From assembly GCA_965247665.1 (NCBI GenBank), contig CBDFHH010000004.1, forward strand, positions 496,001 to 560,000: DNA of 64,000 nucleotides, in the 5' to 3' direction. Shown here in pieces: positions 53,364 through 62,894 of this stretch (the stretch's first letter is position 1; the number at the start of each line of letters is the position of its first letter). The stretch is from CAUZWH01 sp965247665 (GTDB lineage Bacteria > Pseudomonadota > Alphaproteobacteria > SHVV01). The position numbers and the translations under genes were made by a program. The notes under the pieces were generated by a model. That model did no database searches. It saw only the letters and a list, made by a program, of their open reading frames with translations, and had not been told where the DNA came from.

Positions 53364-54380
53364 ATGAACGTCGTTTCAAGCAAGCTCACGGCGAAGGACT
53401 TCGCTTCGGACCAGGAGGTCCGATGGTGTCCCGGCTGTGGCGATTACGCGATTCTCAAGGGTGTTCTCAACGTTCTTCCTGACATCAACGTTCCGCGCGA
53501 AAACATCGTGTTCGTGTCCGGGATCGGTTGCGCGGCGCGGTTTCCCTACTACGTCAACACTTACGGGTTTCATTCGATCCACGGGCGCGCGCCGGCCTTT
53601 GCCACCGGTATCAAGCTTGCCAATCCCGAACTCGACGTCTGGGTGGTCGCCGGCGACGGCGATGGGCTGAGCATCGGCGGCAATCACCTGATGCATCTCT
53701 TGCGACGCAACATTGACGTTCAGTTCCTGCTTTTCAACAACGAGATCTACGGCCTCACGAAGGGACAGAACTCGCCGACCTCGCGCAAAGGAACCAAGAC
53801 GCCATCGACGCCGATGGGATCGCTGGCCAATCCGGTGTCGGCCTGCGAGTTCGCGCTGGGCTCCGGCGGGCGGTTCGTGGCCCGCACGGTCGACACGATG
53901 CAGAAGCATTTGCCGCCGATCCTGCTCCGCGCCCACGATCACAAGGGCGCATCCTTCGTCGAGATCGTTCAGAATTGCATCGTCTACAATGACGGCGTGT
54001 TCGACTACTTCACCGACAAGCCGGTGGCTGCCGACAACCAGGTCCATGTCGAGCACGGTAAGCCGTTTATATTCGGCAGCGATGGTAACAGGGGACTCAA
54101 AGTCAATCCGTCGACGCTCGACCTCGAAGTGGTGGTCATAGGCGAGAACGGCATCGCCGAGGACGACCTCCTGGTTCACGACGAGACCAACCGCACGCTC
54201 GCCGGGTTGCTTGCACGTATGGAGCCTCCGGCCTTTCCTAAGGCGCTCGGGGTGATCTATTGCGATCCCGAATCGACCTACGACACCGAGCTTCATTCGC
54301 GCGTCAGCGCCGCTCGTGCCGATAATCCCCAGGCTCGCTTCAACGAACGGCTCCGCAAGGGACACACCTGGACCGTCTGA
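53364..54380 (+). CDS. korB: 2-oxoacid:ferredoxin oxidoreductase subunit beta (KorB type)
   Basis: A 338-residue TPP-binding subunit. WCPGCGDYAILKGV gives two of the [4Fe-4S] Cys ligands and SGIGCAARFPYYVNTYGFHS continues the site; GDGDGLSIGGNHLMHLLRRN is the TPP-Mg motif, completed by NNEIYGLTKGQNSPTS. This is the standard layout of KorB/OorB. The ATG lies one base after the korA stop with GGAGAG upstream, so the two are made in equal amounts. Confidence 0.93.
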   Translation: MNVVSSKLTAKDFASDQEVRWCPGCGDYAILKGVLNVLPDINVPRENIVFVSGIGCAARFPYYVNTYGFHSIHGRAPAFATGIKLANPELDVWVVAGDGDGLSIGGNHLMHLLRRNIDVQFLLFNNEIYGLTKGQNSPTSRKGTKTPSTPMGSLANPVSACEFALGSGGRFVARTVDTMQKHLPPILLRAHDHKGASFVEIVQNCIVYNDGVFDYFTDKPVAADNQVHVEHGKPFIFGSDGNRGLKVNPSTLDLEVVVIGENGIAEDDLLVHDETNRTLAGLLARMEPPAFPKALGVIYCDPESTYDTELHSRVSAARADNPQARFNERLRKGHTWTV

Positions 54381-54538
54381 ACGACTCGATGTAGCTGAGC
54401 ACCGGCGTGCGCAGGCTCACCGCGCCGCGACGGCAGCGGCGGCGCGCCCTCGCAAGTCGGGGGCCCTGCGCAAGCAATCGTACGGCGCCGGATCGAGGGT
54501 CGGGCCGGCGGAGCGTGCATAAGGTGGGGCGCTCGTCG

Positions 54539-55522
54539 TCACCGGGACTGAACGTCGTCTGACCGTTGCCGGGCGGTGGCGCATGCCGCGAGAATCCGAC
54601 GCGACGCTGCAACCACCTTATCGACCGCGAGGTCGGCAAGGGAGGTCGTCCGCAATAGTTCGACACACGCCCCGCGCGGTGCTGTTAGAGCGGGGTCGGA
54701 TTCGGATGAAAACAGAACCACGGCGGGGCAATCGACCGCAGCCGCGACGTGCATCGGTCCGGTGTCGTTGCCGATGGCGACGGCGGCATCGCGCGCAAGA
54801 GCCACGATATCGGACAAATCCGTACGTCCGCACAAATTCCGCGCCTGCGGCACCTGGGAGGCGATGTCCCGCAACACAGCCGCTTCGGCGGCGCTGCCGA
54901 TCAGGATGGGCGTGGTACCTTCAGCTGCCAGCAAATTCGCCAGCTCCGCATACTTGGCCGTCGGCCATCGCTTTGCCGGCCGATGCGGTGCACCGCCAGG
55001 TATGACGAGCGCATACGGTGTGTGAACCTCGAGGCGCCCGACATCGGCGCGCACCCAGCTGAGATCCGTCGGCGGCGTGCTCGCGATTCCCGCGGCCGCG
55101 AGCTGTTCCGCCTGCCGTTCGATCGTGTGCATGGCGTCGCATCGCGGATTGCTATGCGGGTGCGAGCAGCCGGAAGCGATACCCGACCATTCGATTTCGC
55201 GCGACCACGACAGCGCGCGGTAGAGAAGATTCGTCCGATTGGAACGCTGCAAATCGTAGACCCGGTGAAATCTGCGCTCCCGCAGCCTGCGGATCAGATT
55301 AAACCAGGTGGCGAAATGCCAAGCGGGGGTGCGGTCATCGATCATGATTTCGTCAAACCAGTCGGCGCGGCAAAGAAAACCGACGTAAGGCGTCGACGTC
55401 AGCAGGGTCAGGTGATCGCGCGCGTGGGCCTCGCGGATAGCCCGAAACGGTCCGGTGGCGAGAACGATGTCGCCGAGCGCGCCGTGTTTGATGACCAGAA
55501 TGCGCTTACCAGCGATTGCCAA
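54539..55522 (-). CDS. glycosyltransferase family 9 (heptosyltransferase-like)
   Basis: A GT-B-fold enzyme of about 327 residues starting KRILVIKHGALGDIVLATGP, the heptosyltransferase N-terminus with the GALGD loop. The sugar-nucleotide site is VIPGGAPHRPAKRWPTAKYA and GNDTGPMHVAAAVDCPAVVL, with the conserved D-TGPMH. Such enzymes add heptose or similar sugars to lipopolysaccharide cores in the cytoplasm. The start is uncertain: no ATG lies near the first strand. TTG 55522 fits the domain but has GGGAG only two bases away, so a nearby rare start is possible. Confidence 0.85.
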   Translation of the reverse strand: MAIAGKRILVIKHGALGDIVLATGPFRAIREAHARDHLTLLTSTPYVGFLCRADWFDEIMIDDRTPAWHFATWFNLIRRLRERRFHRVYDLQRSNRTNLLYRALSWSREIEWSGIASGCSHPHSNPRCDAMHTIERQAEQLAAAGIASTPPTDLSWVRADVGRLEVHTPYALVIPGGAPHRPAKRWPTAKYAELANLLAAEGTTPILIGSAAEAAVLRDIASQVPQARNLCGRTDLSDIVALARDAAVAIGNDTGPMHVAAAVDCPAVVLFSSESDPALTAPRGACVELLRTTSLADLAVDKVVAASRRILAACATARQRSDDVQSR

Positions 55523-55914
55523 GTCTCCCGTTCGCAGTTTCAGTGCACGTTTGCCGCGACCTCGCAAGGCCGGGCGAACCGAGTCCGGTCTCAAGATGTG
55601 GTATGGCAAGCCGATCGCTGCTGTCAATTCGGTGCGATGGGGGGTATCCGATCTCGACCAACGGGGAGAAGCGGATGGGCTGACGGTGAGGTCGGCGGTA
55701 GGCCGGTGGTTGGTCGCGGCAACCGTCATCGGCTCGGGGATGACCCTACTCGACGGGACGATCGTGACCGTCGCCATTCCGACGCAACCATCGCGGCCTT
55801 GCTCGGCGCGCCTCTGATCGAAACGCCTGGCGCGGCTCGCCTGCGCGAGTGAATGAGAGCGTAGGCGAGCGATATGCTGATAAGCTTGGTGGCTTGACAT
55901 CGGGCAGCGTTTGG
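55523..55914. other. divergent promoter region
   Basis: This stretch lies between the leftward glycosyltransferase and the rightward FAAL fusion gene and must hold both promoters. Open frames here are GC-rich noise. A GTG at 55849 could be an earlier start for the fusion gene. Confidence 0.4.
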
Positions 55915-58800
55915 ATGGCTGACCTATCATCGGCGACCCGGAGCGAGCTGTCGGGCCACCACGGCCCGATTCGCCTGCTCGAGCTGGTTCAGGAACTGGC
56001 ACAGGAGCTGCGTCCCGACCACGGCGATCTGCATGTCGCCATGGGAAGCCATCTCGACCGCGATCTCGGTTTCGATAGCCTCGGCCGTACCGAGTTGATG
56101 TTGCGCGTGGAACGCGCATTCTCCGTGAAATTACCAGAGACGCTGCTGGTCGAGGCGGAGACCCCGGCCGATATCTGGCAAGCGCTCGAGCGCGCGACGC
56201 CCAGACGCGCGAGCGGATCGTCGGCAACCGATCGGGCGCCGGCATTGGCTACCGTCGAAGCGCTTCCGACCGGCGTTGAGACGCTGACCGGCATCCTCGA
56301 CTGGCACATCGCCAGCCACCCTGAGCGGACACATATCTGGCTCGCTGACGGGCGCGGGGATGCCGAAATCGTGGACTATGCGAAACTTGGCGACCGCGCG
56401 CGGTGCGTCGCCAACGGAATTATCGATGCGGGTTTGGAACCGGGTGCTCGGGTCGCGCTGATGCTGCCCACCGGCTCGGACTTTTTCTATGCATTTTACG
56501 GGATTCTCTACGCCGGCTGTATTCCGGTACCGATCTATCCACCGGCGCGACCTTCGCAGCTGGAGGACCATCTGCGCCGCCAGGCGGCAATACTGACCAA
56601 CGCCGGCGCCGAACTGATGATCACCGTGCCGGAAGCACGTCCGTTGGCGCTGTTCCTGCGCGCGAAGGTCGATTCCTTGCGTGCGGTCGAGACCGTCGAG
56701 CGCCTGTCGACCGCTCAAGTCGCCGCGGGATCGATCGTGCGCTCCGGCGACGATATCGCGTTTCTTCAATACACTTCCGGCAGCACCGGCGATCCCAAGG
56801 GCGTTACGCTGAGCCACGCCAACCTACTGGCCAACATTCGGGCGATGGGCGAAGTGATGGAGGCTGACTCCAACCGCGACGTGTTCGTGAGCTGGTTGCC
56901 CCTGTATCACGATATGGGGCTGATCGGAGCGTGGCTTGGCAGTCTCTACTTCGCGGTGCCGGTGTCGATCATGTCGCCGCTCGTGTTTCTGGCGCGGCCC
57001 GAAAGCTGGTTATGGGAGATCCACCACCGCCGCGGCACCCTATCCGGGGCCCCAAATTTTGCATTCGATCTGTGCACCAATCGCATCCACGATCGCGATA
57101 TCGAGGGTTTGGATCTGAGTTCCGCGCGTATGGTGGTAAACGGCGCCGAGCCGGTACGGCCGGAATCGGTCCGCGGCTTTTGCCGGCGCTTTGGCCGCTA
57201 CGGCTTCGATCCCGGCGCGCTGGCGCCGGTCTACGGGTTGGCCGAAAACAGCGTCGGACTCGCCTTTCCTCCCCCCGGCCGCGGCCTGGTTACGGATCGG
57301 ATCGATCGCACGGCGCTTGCCGAAAGCTCGCAAGCCGTGCCGGTTTCGGCGGATCACGAGCACGCGAACGAGATTGTCGCCTGCGGCATGCCAATCCCGG
57401 GCCATCAGTTTCGCGTCGTCGATGAAACCGGGCGGGAGGTCGCGGAACGCCATCAGGGGCGCCTGCAGTTCATCGGCCCGTCGTCAACGCGAGGCTACTA
57501 CGGTAACGAACGGAAAACCGCCGAGCTGTTCGACGGCAGTTGGCTTGAAACAGGCGACCTCGCCTACATCGCCGCGGGCGACGTCTATCTGACCGGGAGG
57601 GTTAAAGACATCATCATCCGCGGCGGCCGAAACATCTACCCGCACGAGGTGGAAGGAGCAGTTTGCGAGCTCGAAGGCGTTCGCCGGGGATGCGTCGCCG
57701 TTTTCGCTTCCACCGTGCCGGATCGGGAAGAGCAGTTGGTTGTCGTCGCCGAAACCCGTGAGACCGACGCCGACAAACGCGATCGCATAAAGCGCGAGAT
57801 CCATGCGATCACCCTCGACCTCGCCGGCGTTGCCCCGGACGAGGTGGTGCTGGCGCCGCCGCGGGCGGTGCTGAAGACTTCGAGTGGAAAGATCCGCCGG
57901 GCTGCCACGGCCGAGCGATATCGCAACGGCCGCCTCGATGAACCGGGGTATCGGTTGTGGTGGCAGATCGTCCGTCTCGCGTTTGCGGGCGCAGGTCCCG
58001 GCATCCGCGCCGTGCGACGAACCGTTTCGGAATTTGCTTTTGCAGGCTACTGGTGGGGCGTATTTGCGCTCCTGGCCGCGCTGGTCCTGCCGCTGGTGCT
58101 GGTCTTGCCGCGACCGAACTGGCGCTGGTCGATGTTGCGGCTGGCATGTCGCGCGATGCTGGCACTTACCGGCACCCGACTCACGGTCGAGGGTGCGACG
58201 GCGCGCCGCGACGGCGTCCTCGTCGTCACCAACCATTGCAGCTATTTCGACCACCTGGTGTTGATTGCGGCCCTGCCCGGCAAGATCGACATCGTCGCCA
58301 AAGCCGAACTGAAGCCGCAGCTTTTTGCGGGGACCTTCCTGCGCCGCATCGGCGCATTGTTTGTCGAGCGTTTCGAGGTCGAACGTGGCGTCGAGGATAT
58401 GAAAATCGCGGTTGACGCGGCGCGGCGCGGCCGGCGTCTGCTGATTTATCCCGAAGGCACGCTGACGCGGCGACCGGGGTTGCTCGCGTTCAAACTGGGC
58501 GCTTTTGCCGTCGCCGCCGAGGCCGGCGCTGCCGTGGTTCCAATCGCCGTAACGGGAACCCGGTCGATCTTACGCGGCGGCCAGTGGTTCCCGCGCCGTG
58601 GCAACGCTCAGATTTTCATCGGCGAAGAGATCGTACCTGACGGACGCGGTTTCAATGCCGCAATCCGCCTGCGCGATCAGGCGCGCGCGGCGATCCTCGC
58701 GCGTTGCGGCGAGCCCGACCTGATCGGCGAGGACACCTTGCTGAAGGATCGTCGCAAGAAAACGCGACCTCTCCCTAAGCGTCACCCAGAGGCAAGCTGA
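55915..58800 (+). CDS. ACP - acyl-AMP ligase (FAAL-like) - acyltransferase (PlsC) fusion protein
   Basis: A 961-residue three-part enzyme. Residues 15-95: acyl carrier domain with GFDSLGRTEL, Ser55 carrying phosphopantetheine. About 115-700: acyl-adenylate ligase with FLQYTSGSTGDPKGVTLSHA, SWLPLYHDMGLIG and CIPVPIYPPARPSQLEDHLR, as in fatty acyl-AMP ligases that load ACP rather than CoA. Then a membrane helix (GVFALLAALVLPLVLVL) and a PlsC domain with VVTNHCSYFDH (H-x4-D) and IYPEGTLTRRPG. The design implies activation of a free fatty acid, loading onto the cis ACP and transfer to a lipid acceptor. ATG 55915 is chosen; GTG 55849 is possible. Confidence 0.87.
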   Translation: MADLSSATRSELSGHHGPIRLLELVQELAQELRPDHGDLHVAMGSHLDRDLGFDSLGRTELMLRVERAFSVKLPETLLVEAETPADIWQALERATPRRASGSSATDRAPALATVEALPTGVETLTGILDWHIASHPERTHIWLADGRGDAEIVDYAKLGDRARCVANGIIDAGLEPGARVALMLPTGSDFFYAFYGILYAGCIPVPIYPPARPSQLEDHLRRQAAILTNAGAELMITVPEARPLALFLRAKVDSLRAVETVERLSTAQVAAGSIVRSGDDIAFLQYTSGSTGDPKGVTLSHANLLANIRAMGEVMEADSNRDVFVSWLPLYHDMGLIGAWLGSLYFAVPVSIMSPLVFLARPESWLWEIHHRRGTLSGAPNFAFDLCTNRIHDRDIEGLDLSSARMVVNGAEPVRPESVRGFCRRFGRYGFDPGALAPVYGLAENSVGLAFPPPGRGLVTDRIDRTALAESSQAVPVSADHEHANEIVACGMPIPGHQFRVVDETGREVAERHQGRLQFIGPSSTRGYYGNERKTAELFDGSWLETGDLAYIAAGDVYLTGRVKDIIIRGGRNIYPHEVEGAVCELEGVRRGCVAVFASTVPDREEQLVVVAETRETDADKRDRIKREIHAITLDLAGVAPDEVVLAPPRAVLKTSSGKIRRAATAERYRNGRLDEPGYRLWWQIVRLAFAGAGPGIRAVRRTVSEFAFAGYWWGVFALLAALVLPLVLVLPRPNWRWSMLRLACRAMLALTGTRLTVEGATARRDGVLVVTNHCSYFDHLVLIAALPGKIDIVAKAELKPQLFAGTFLRRIGALFVERFEVERGVEDMKIAVDAARRGRRLLIYPEGTLTRRPGLLAFKLGAFAVAAEAGAAVVPIAVTGTRSILRGGQWFPRRGNAQIFIGEEIVPDGRGFNAAIRLRDQARAAILARCGEPDLIGEDTLLKDRRKKTRPLPKRHPEAS

Positions 58801-60217
58801 GCGGGACGATCTCCAGGGCGCGTCTCTTCGCGTAGTCGTGGTCCGGGCACGCTTCCTCCATGCGCTTTTGCGCTTCGCTGAGCCGATCGGCCGCGGCGTC
58901 GGGATCGAGGTTCAGAGGCTTGCCGTTTTCGACCACCAGAGTGCCATCGATGTAGACATCGCGGATGGCGCGGTCTGCGGCGGAGAAAATGAGGCTGCGG
59001 AGCGGATCGCGCAGCGGTCTCATGTCGACCTGACGACCGTCGACAACGACGATATCGGCTTTGGCTCCCGGTTTGAGGCGACCGAGATCGTCACGCCCCA
59101 GCGCATTCGCGCCGCCCACCGTGGCGGCCGCGAACACATCGCCGATCTGTAGAGTATTGATGTCCTCCGCGGCGATCCTGGCAAAAACCGCGGCGGTTCG
59201 GATTTCCTCGATCATGTTGTGGGGGAAGGTGTCGGTGCCCATCCCCATATTGACTCCGGCGCGGAAGTAGCGCCCGAGATCTTCCATGATCTGGCCGTAG
59301 CGGGAGAACGGCGTCGGGCAGTGGGCAACGGAAGTTCCGGTCGCGGCGAGGATCTCCAAGTCGCGTTTGGTATGCCAATGCACCCAGGAGTGTTCGTCGA
59401 TGATCAATCCATGGCCGAGGATGGTGCGCGGTCCCAGCAAACCGATCGACTCGGCCCACTGAATGGGCGACACGCCATGGCGACGGACGATCTCGAGAAA
59501 CTCGAAAACACTTTGTGAGGCGTGTGTCGTAAAGGGTGTGTCCGTTGCGTCGGCGTAGGCAACACTGTCTCGAACCAGTTCTTCGGTCAGGGTTTCGATC
59601 GTGCCGCCGCACAGAATGCCCTTCATGCGCCCGCCGGGATCGTCCTTCTCCAACCGCTCGATGGTGTCGATCGCGCGCTTGAAATCGCGTCGCCCGGCGG
59701 CCTCGTCCCAGGTGAATTTCAGCTCGTGCCGGGTTTCGAGCGTCCACCTGGCCGCGCTATACCACGCGCCCGCGTAGCCACGTAGTCCGCTGCGCTTGAG
59801 GAGCTCGAGCCAACCGTCGAACGGGAATATCAGATCGACGACGGTCGTAACGCCGCTCTTCAGGAGTTCGGCATAAGCCATCTCGGCCGCCGCCAGCATT
59901 CCCTCGGCGTCGGGAATGAATGCGTTCATTCGCTCGTATAGCCCGGTCATGTACATCTCGGGGACGCCATGTTCTTCACGAATGCCCTTGTAGATGGGTT
60001 CGAGCGCGGGATGGCTGTGGATGTCGACGAAGCCGGGAAGAACCACCAGATCCTGGCCATCGATTTCGATGTCCACCGGCCCTGCGTAGGACTTGCCGAC
60101 GAAATCGATGGTGCCGTCGGAGAAGGCAACATCGCCGTCCTGGAGATATTTGTGCGCGGCGTCGGTGTCGTCCCACGCAACGATCCACGAAGCGTTACGG
60201 ATGCAGACTGTCGACAT
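58775..60217 (-). CDS. amidohydrolase of the TRZ/ATZ-chlorohydrolase type
   Basis: A 480-residue metal-dependent hydrolase. Metal ligands: PGFVDIHSHPALEP (H-x-H), TTHASQSVFEF, ILGHGLIIDEHSW and GMGTDTFPHNMIEE (Asp). The family includes atrazine chlorohydrolase, guanine and cytosine deaminases and 5'-deoxyadenosine deaminase; the pattern here is that of deaminase/chlorohydrolase members with a single metal. The ATG at 60217 is preceded by GAGG. Its 3' end overlaps the fusion gene on the other strand by 26 bp. Substrate unknown. Confidence 0.88.
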   Translation of the reverse strand: MSTVCIRNASWIVAWDDTDAAHKYLQDGDVAFSDGTIDFVGKSYAGPVDIEIDGQDLVVLPGFVDIHSHPALEPIYKGIREEHGVPEMYMTGLYERMNAFIPDAEGMLAAAEMAYAELLKSGVTTVVDLIFPFDGWLELLKRSGLRGYAGAWYSAARWTLETRHELKFTWDEAAGRRDFKRAIDTIERLEKDDPGGRMKGILCGGTIETLTEELVRDSVAYADATDTPFTTHASQSVFEFLEIVRRHGVSPIQWAESIGLLGPRTILGHGLIIDEHSWVHWHTKRDLEILAATGTSVAHCPTPFSRYGQIMEDLGRYFRAGVNMGMGTDTFPHNMIEEIRTAAVFARIAAEDINTLQIGDVFAAATVGGANALGRDDLGRLKPGAKADIVVVDGRQVDMRPLRDPLRSLIFSAADRAIRDVYIDGTLVVENGKPLNLDPDAAADRLSEAQKRMEEACPDHDYAKRRALEIVPLSLPLGDA

Positions 60218-60316
60218 CTCGACCTCGCAGTGATTTCCGCCGAGCATAAATCGATTGCGCGCCGGGAAGGGAAAGCACGGCCGCAGCCGCGCGCATAGAG
60301 AAGAGTTTGCCTGGGT

Positions 60317-60781
60317 CTATTGCTGAGCGAGCGCCGGCCAATTGGCGTTGGCTTTGGCGATGTAACCGGCGCGGTCCGTATCGAAACGCTTTTTGATGCC
60401 CTTCGAGTAGTTCAAGTAGAGCTTGCCGTGCTCGATGGTGAACGCCCGTGGATCGATTCGCACCGTGTAGCCCTGGGAAACGCCGAAGGCGCAATACCCG
60501 CCGTAAGCTGGCGCATACTTCTCGGGCATCGACGCAAATTTGTCCCGGTTCGCTTCGGAGCGAAACCGCCAAATCTTGCCGCCCCACTCGTGGTTGTATT
60601 TCCGACCCCCTTTGACCGCTTTGCCATCGCTGAAATAGGCGATCGGGTCGTAGCCGCCGATTGCGTAGTTGCTGCCATTGGTGTTGATGGCTTGCGCCGC
60701 TATCGCCGGCGCGGCCACGGCGAGAGCGAGGATTGCGATCCACAGCGCCGCAAATGTCGTTCGGGAACGTTGGAAGATCAT
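60317..60781 (-). CDS. YHS domain-containing secreted protein
   Basis: A 154-residue protein with a signal peptide (LWIAILALAVAAPAIAA) and one YHS domain: GGYDPIAYFSDGKAV, YNHEWGGKIWRFRSEANRDK, FASMPEKYAPAYGGYCAFGV. YHS domains are small, often metal-associated modules found in periplasmic proteins and copper or iron handling systems; this type has no known reaction. It lies between the amidohydrolase and FrmA genes on the same strand without close overlap. Confidence 0.87.
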   Translation of the reverse strand: MIFQRSRTTFAALWIAILALAVAAPAIAAQAINTNGSNYAIGGYDPIAYFSDGKAVKGGRKYNHEWGGKIWRFRSEANRDKFASMPEKYAPAYGGYCAFGVSQGYTVRIDPRAFTIEHGKLYLNYSKGIKKRFDTDRAGYIAKANANWPALAQQ

Positions 60782-60866
60782 GACCTACCCCCGGTAGAGA
60801 ATATGCACATAGGATAGGACGATTGCGGGGCGCAGCGAAGAGGTCTCACGAAAAGTTCACAAGACG

Positions 60867-61982
60867 CTACGCGTCGAACGTGACGACGCTGCGGATCGAT
60901 TCGCCTTCGTGCATCAGGTCGAAGGCCTTGTTGATGTCGTCCAACGGCATGGTGTGGGTGATGAGGTCGTCGATGTTGATTTTGCCTTCCATGTACCAGT
61001 CGACGATCCGCGGCACCTCGGTACGGCCCCTGGCACCGCCGAACGCGGTGCCGCGCCAGACCCGTCCGGTTACCAGTTGAAATGGCCGCGTCGCGATCTC
61101 CCGTCCGGCGCCCGCGACACCGATGATGACGCTTTCGCCCCAACCCTTGTGACAGCACTCGAGGGCTTGGCGCATCGTTTCGACATTACCGATGCATTCG
61201 AAGGAATAGTCCGCGCCGCCCTTGGTAAGGTCTACAAGATAGGGTACGAGGTCGCCCTCGACCTCTTTCGGGTTGACAAAATGGGTCATGCCGAAATTCT
61301 CGGCGAGCCCTCGTTTCGCCGGGTTGATATCGACCCCGACGATCCTGTCGGCACCGACCATGCGACAGCCCTGGATCACGTTGAGGCCAATCCCGCCAAG
61401 CCCAAAGACGACCACGTTGGCGCCGGGTTCGACCTTGGCGGTGTTGATGACGGCGCCGATGCCCGTGGTGACGCCGCAGCCGATGTAGCAGACCTTATCG
61501 AACGGTGCGTCTTCGCGAATCTTGGCGACGGCGATCTCCGGCAGCACCGTATAATTCGCGAACGTCGAGGTTCCCATATAGTGGTAGATGGTGTCGTTGC
61601 CCAGCCGGAAACGGCTGGTGCCGTCTGGCATCACCCCGCGTCCCTGCGTTTCGCGGATCGCCTGGCAAAGATTGGTCTTGCCCGACAAACAATACTCGCA
61701 CTGGCGGCACTCCGGCGTGTAGAGCGGGATGACGTGATCGCCCGGCTCGAGGCTGGTGACTCCCGCGCCGACTTCAACCACCACGCCGGCGCCTTCATGG
61801 CCGAGAATCGCCGGGAAGATACCCTCGGGATCGGCACCGGACAGCGTGAACGCGTCGGTATGGCAGATCCCTGTAGCTTTGACCTCTATCAACACCTCTC
61901 CCTCTCTTGGACTTTCGAGTTCGACGGTCTCGATGGACAGAGGATCTCCGGCTTTGTGAGCGACGGCGGCACGAACCTGCAT
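60867..61982 (-). CDS. frmA: S-(hydroxymethyl)glutathione dehydrogenase / class III alcohol dehydrogenase
   Basis: A 371-residue zinc alcohol dehydrogenase. Catalytic zinc: TGICHTDAFTLSG and GHEGAGVVVEVG. Structural zinc: CRQCEYCLSGKTNLC. The coenzyme site is VVFGLGGIGLNVIQGCRM. These mark class III enzymes, which oxidise S-hydroxymethylglutathione in formaldehyde detoxification with NAD+. AAGGAGG precedes the ATG at ideal spacing. No S-formylglutathione hydrolase gene is adjacent. Formaldehyde released by demethylating oxygenases in the catabolic region is one possible source of substrate. Confidence 0.94.
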   Translation of the reverse strand: MQVRAAVAHKAGDPLSIETVELESPREGEVLIEVKATGICHTDAFTLSGADPEGIFPAILGHEGAGVVVEVGAGVTSLEPGDHVIPLYTPECRQCEYCLSGKTNLCQAIRETQGRGVMPDGTSRFRLGNDTIYHYMGTSTFANYTVLPEIAVAKIREDAPFDKVCYIGCGVTTGIGAVINTAKVEPGANVVVFGLGGIGLNVIQGCRMVGADRIVGVDINPAKRGLAENFGMTHFVNPKEVEGDLVPYLVDLTKGGADYSFECIGNVETMRQALECCHKGWGESVIIGVAGAGREIATRPFQLVTGRVWRGTAFGGARGRTEVPRIVDWYMEGKINIDDLITHTMPLDDINKAFDLMHEGESIRSVVTFDA

Positions 61983-62050
61983 GAAGGCCTCCTTGGCAAA
62001 CGGTGTGGCGTAGGCGTGATCAGCGTATGTGGCGGCCCAACCCGGGTCAA

Positions 62051-62824
62051 TTACGCCCCGAGATCACGGTAGCAAAACGAAAGACCGGCGACACCGCACG
62101 CAGTGACGATCAAGCCGATCATGGACTGAACCAGGGCAAGCAAAAACAGAGCTGCCACGCTCTCAACCAGATTGAAGGTAACCAGGATCGCCGACAGCAG
62201 CCAGTCGATCGGTTTGAACGCAATCGAGATTGGCATCGAGGTGAGGATGAGAATGGCGGCAATTCGGGCTCCATTGCCGGCGCTGCGCGTCCACGCGTTA
62301 CCAAAACCCTGTTTCCGATCGAGCGCCGCGGCGGGCAGGACAAGCATGAAGCGCGCTTCGATGAGAAACACGATGACGACCAAGAACAGGATGCCGACCA
62401 TGCTGCCGACTCCGCCAACGACAGCAAACGCCAGGCCGACCGGCAGCGCGATGAGCGTCGACGCCGCGATCGTCAATAGAGCGAGAAGTACGAAGCGTCC
62501 GAGAAACAGATTATGTCGTCTCGACCAGCGCAGCTCGTCAGCGACCGTCGAGCTGTAGCCGGGCACGAGACAACGGCGATGCCACGCCACCGCGAAAACG
62601 GTCAACGCCGCACCGAAGACAACCGCGAACCCGATCGTGAGGAGGAGGACCCCGACATTAACAGTCAACTCGCTGTTTGGCGGCGGACGCAGGACGTGGA
62701 GTACGGCGCTCGCGACGCCCAGGAACAGGGCGATGGGTGCGGCGATCAGACCGAAATCTTGCCGTTGCTGCCAAACGAACAGATAGGCTTCGGTGACGGT
62801 TGGAATAATGGCGATGCGCTTCAC
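62051..62824 (-). CDS. multi-pass membrane protein of unknown function
   Basis: A 257-residue protein with six predicted membrane segments: about 24-45, 57-82, 110-130, 130-158, 188-205 and 222-245. The conserved pattern TVTEAYLFVWQQRQDFGLIA at the N-terminus and AWHRRCLVPG after the second segment occur in uncharacterised alphaproteobacterial membrane proteins. No catalytic motif is visible. It stands alone between frmA and the diacylglycerol-kinase-like gene on the same strand. Confidence 0.7.
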   Translation of the reverse strand: MKRIAIIPTVTEAYLFVWQQRQDFGLIAAPIALFLGVASAVLHVLRPPPNSELTVNVGVLLLTIGFAVVFGAALTVFAVAWHRRCLVPGYSSTVADELRWSRRHNLFLGRFVLLALLTIAASTLIALPVGLAFAVVGGVGSMVGILFLVVIVFLIEARFMLVLPAAALDRKQGFGNAWTRSAGNGARIAAILILTSMPISIAFKPIDWLLSAILVTFNLVESVAALFLLALVQSMIGLIVTACGVAGLSFCYRDLGA

Positions 62825-62894
62825 GGGCCCGAGAGGTTACGAGTGGTGCAAGGGACTCCGAGGGTAGCGCATCGTCTATCGCTGCGGGTCGATT

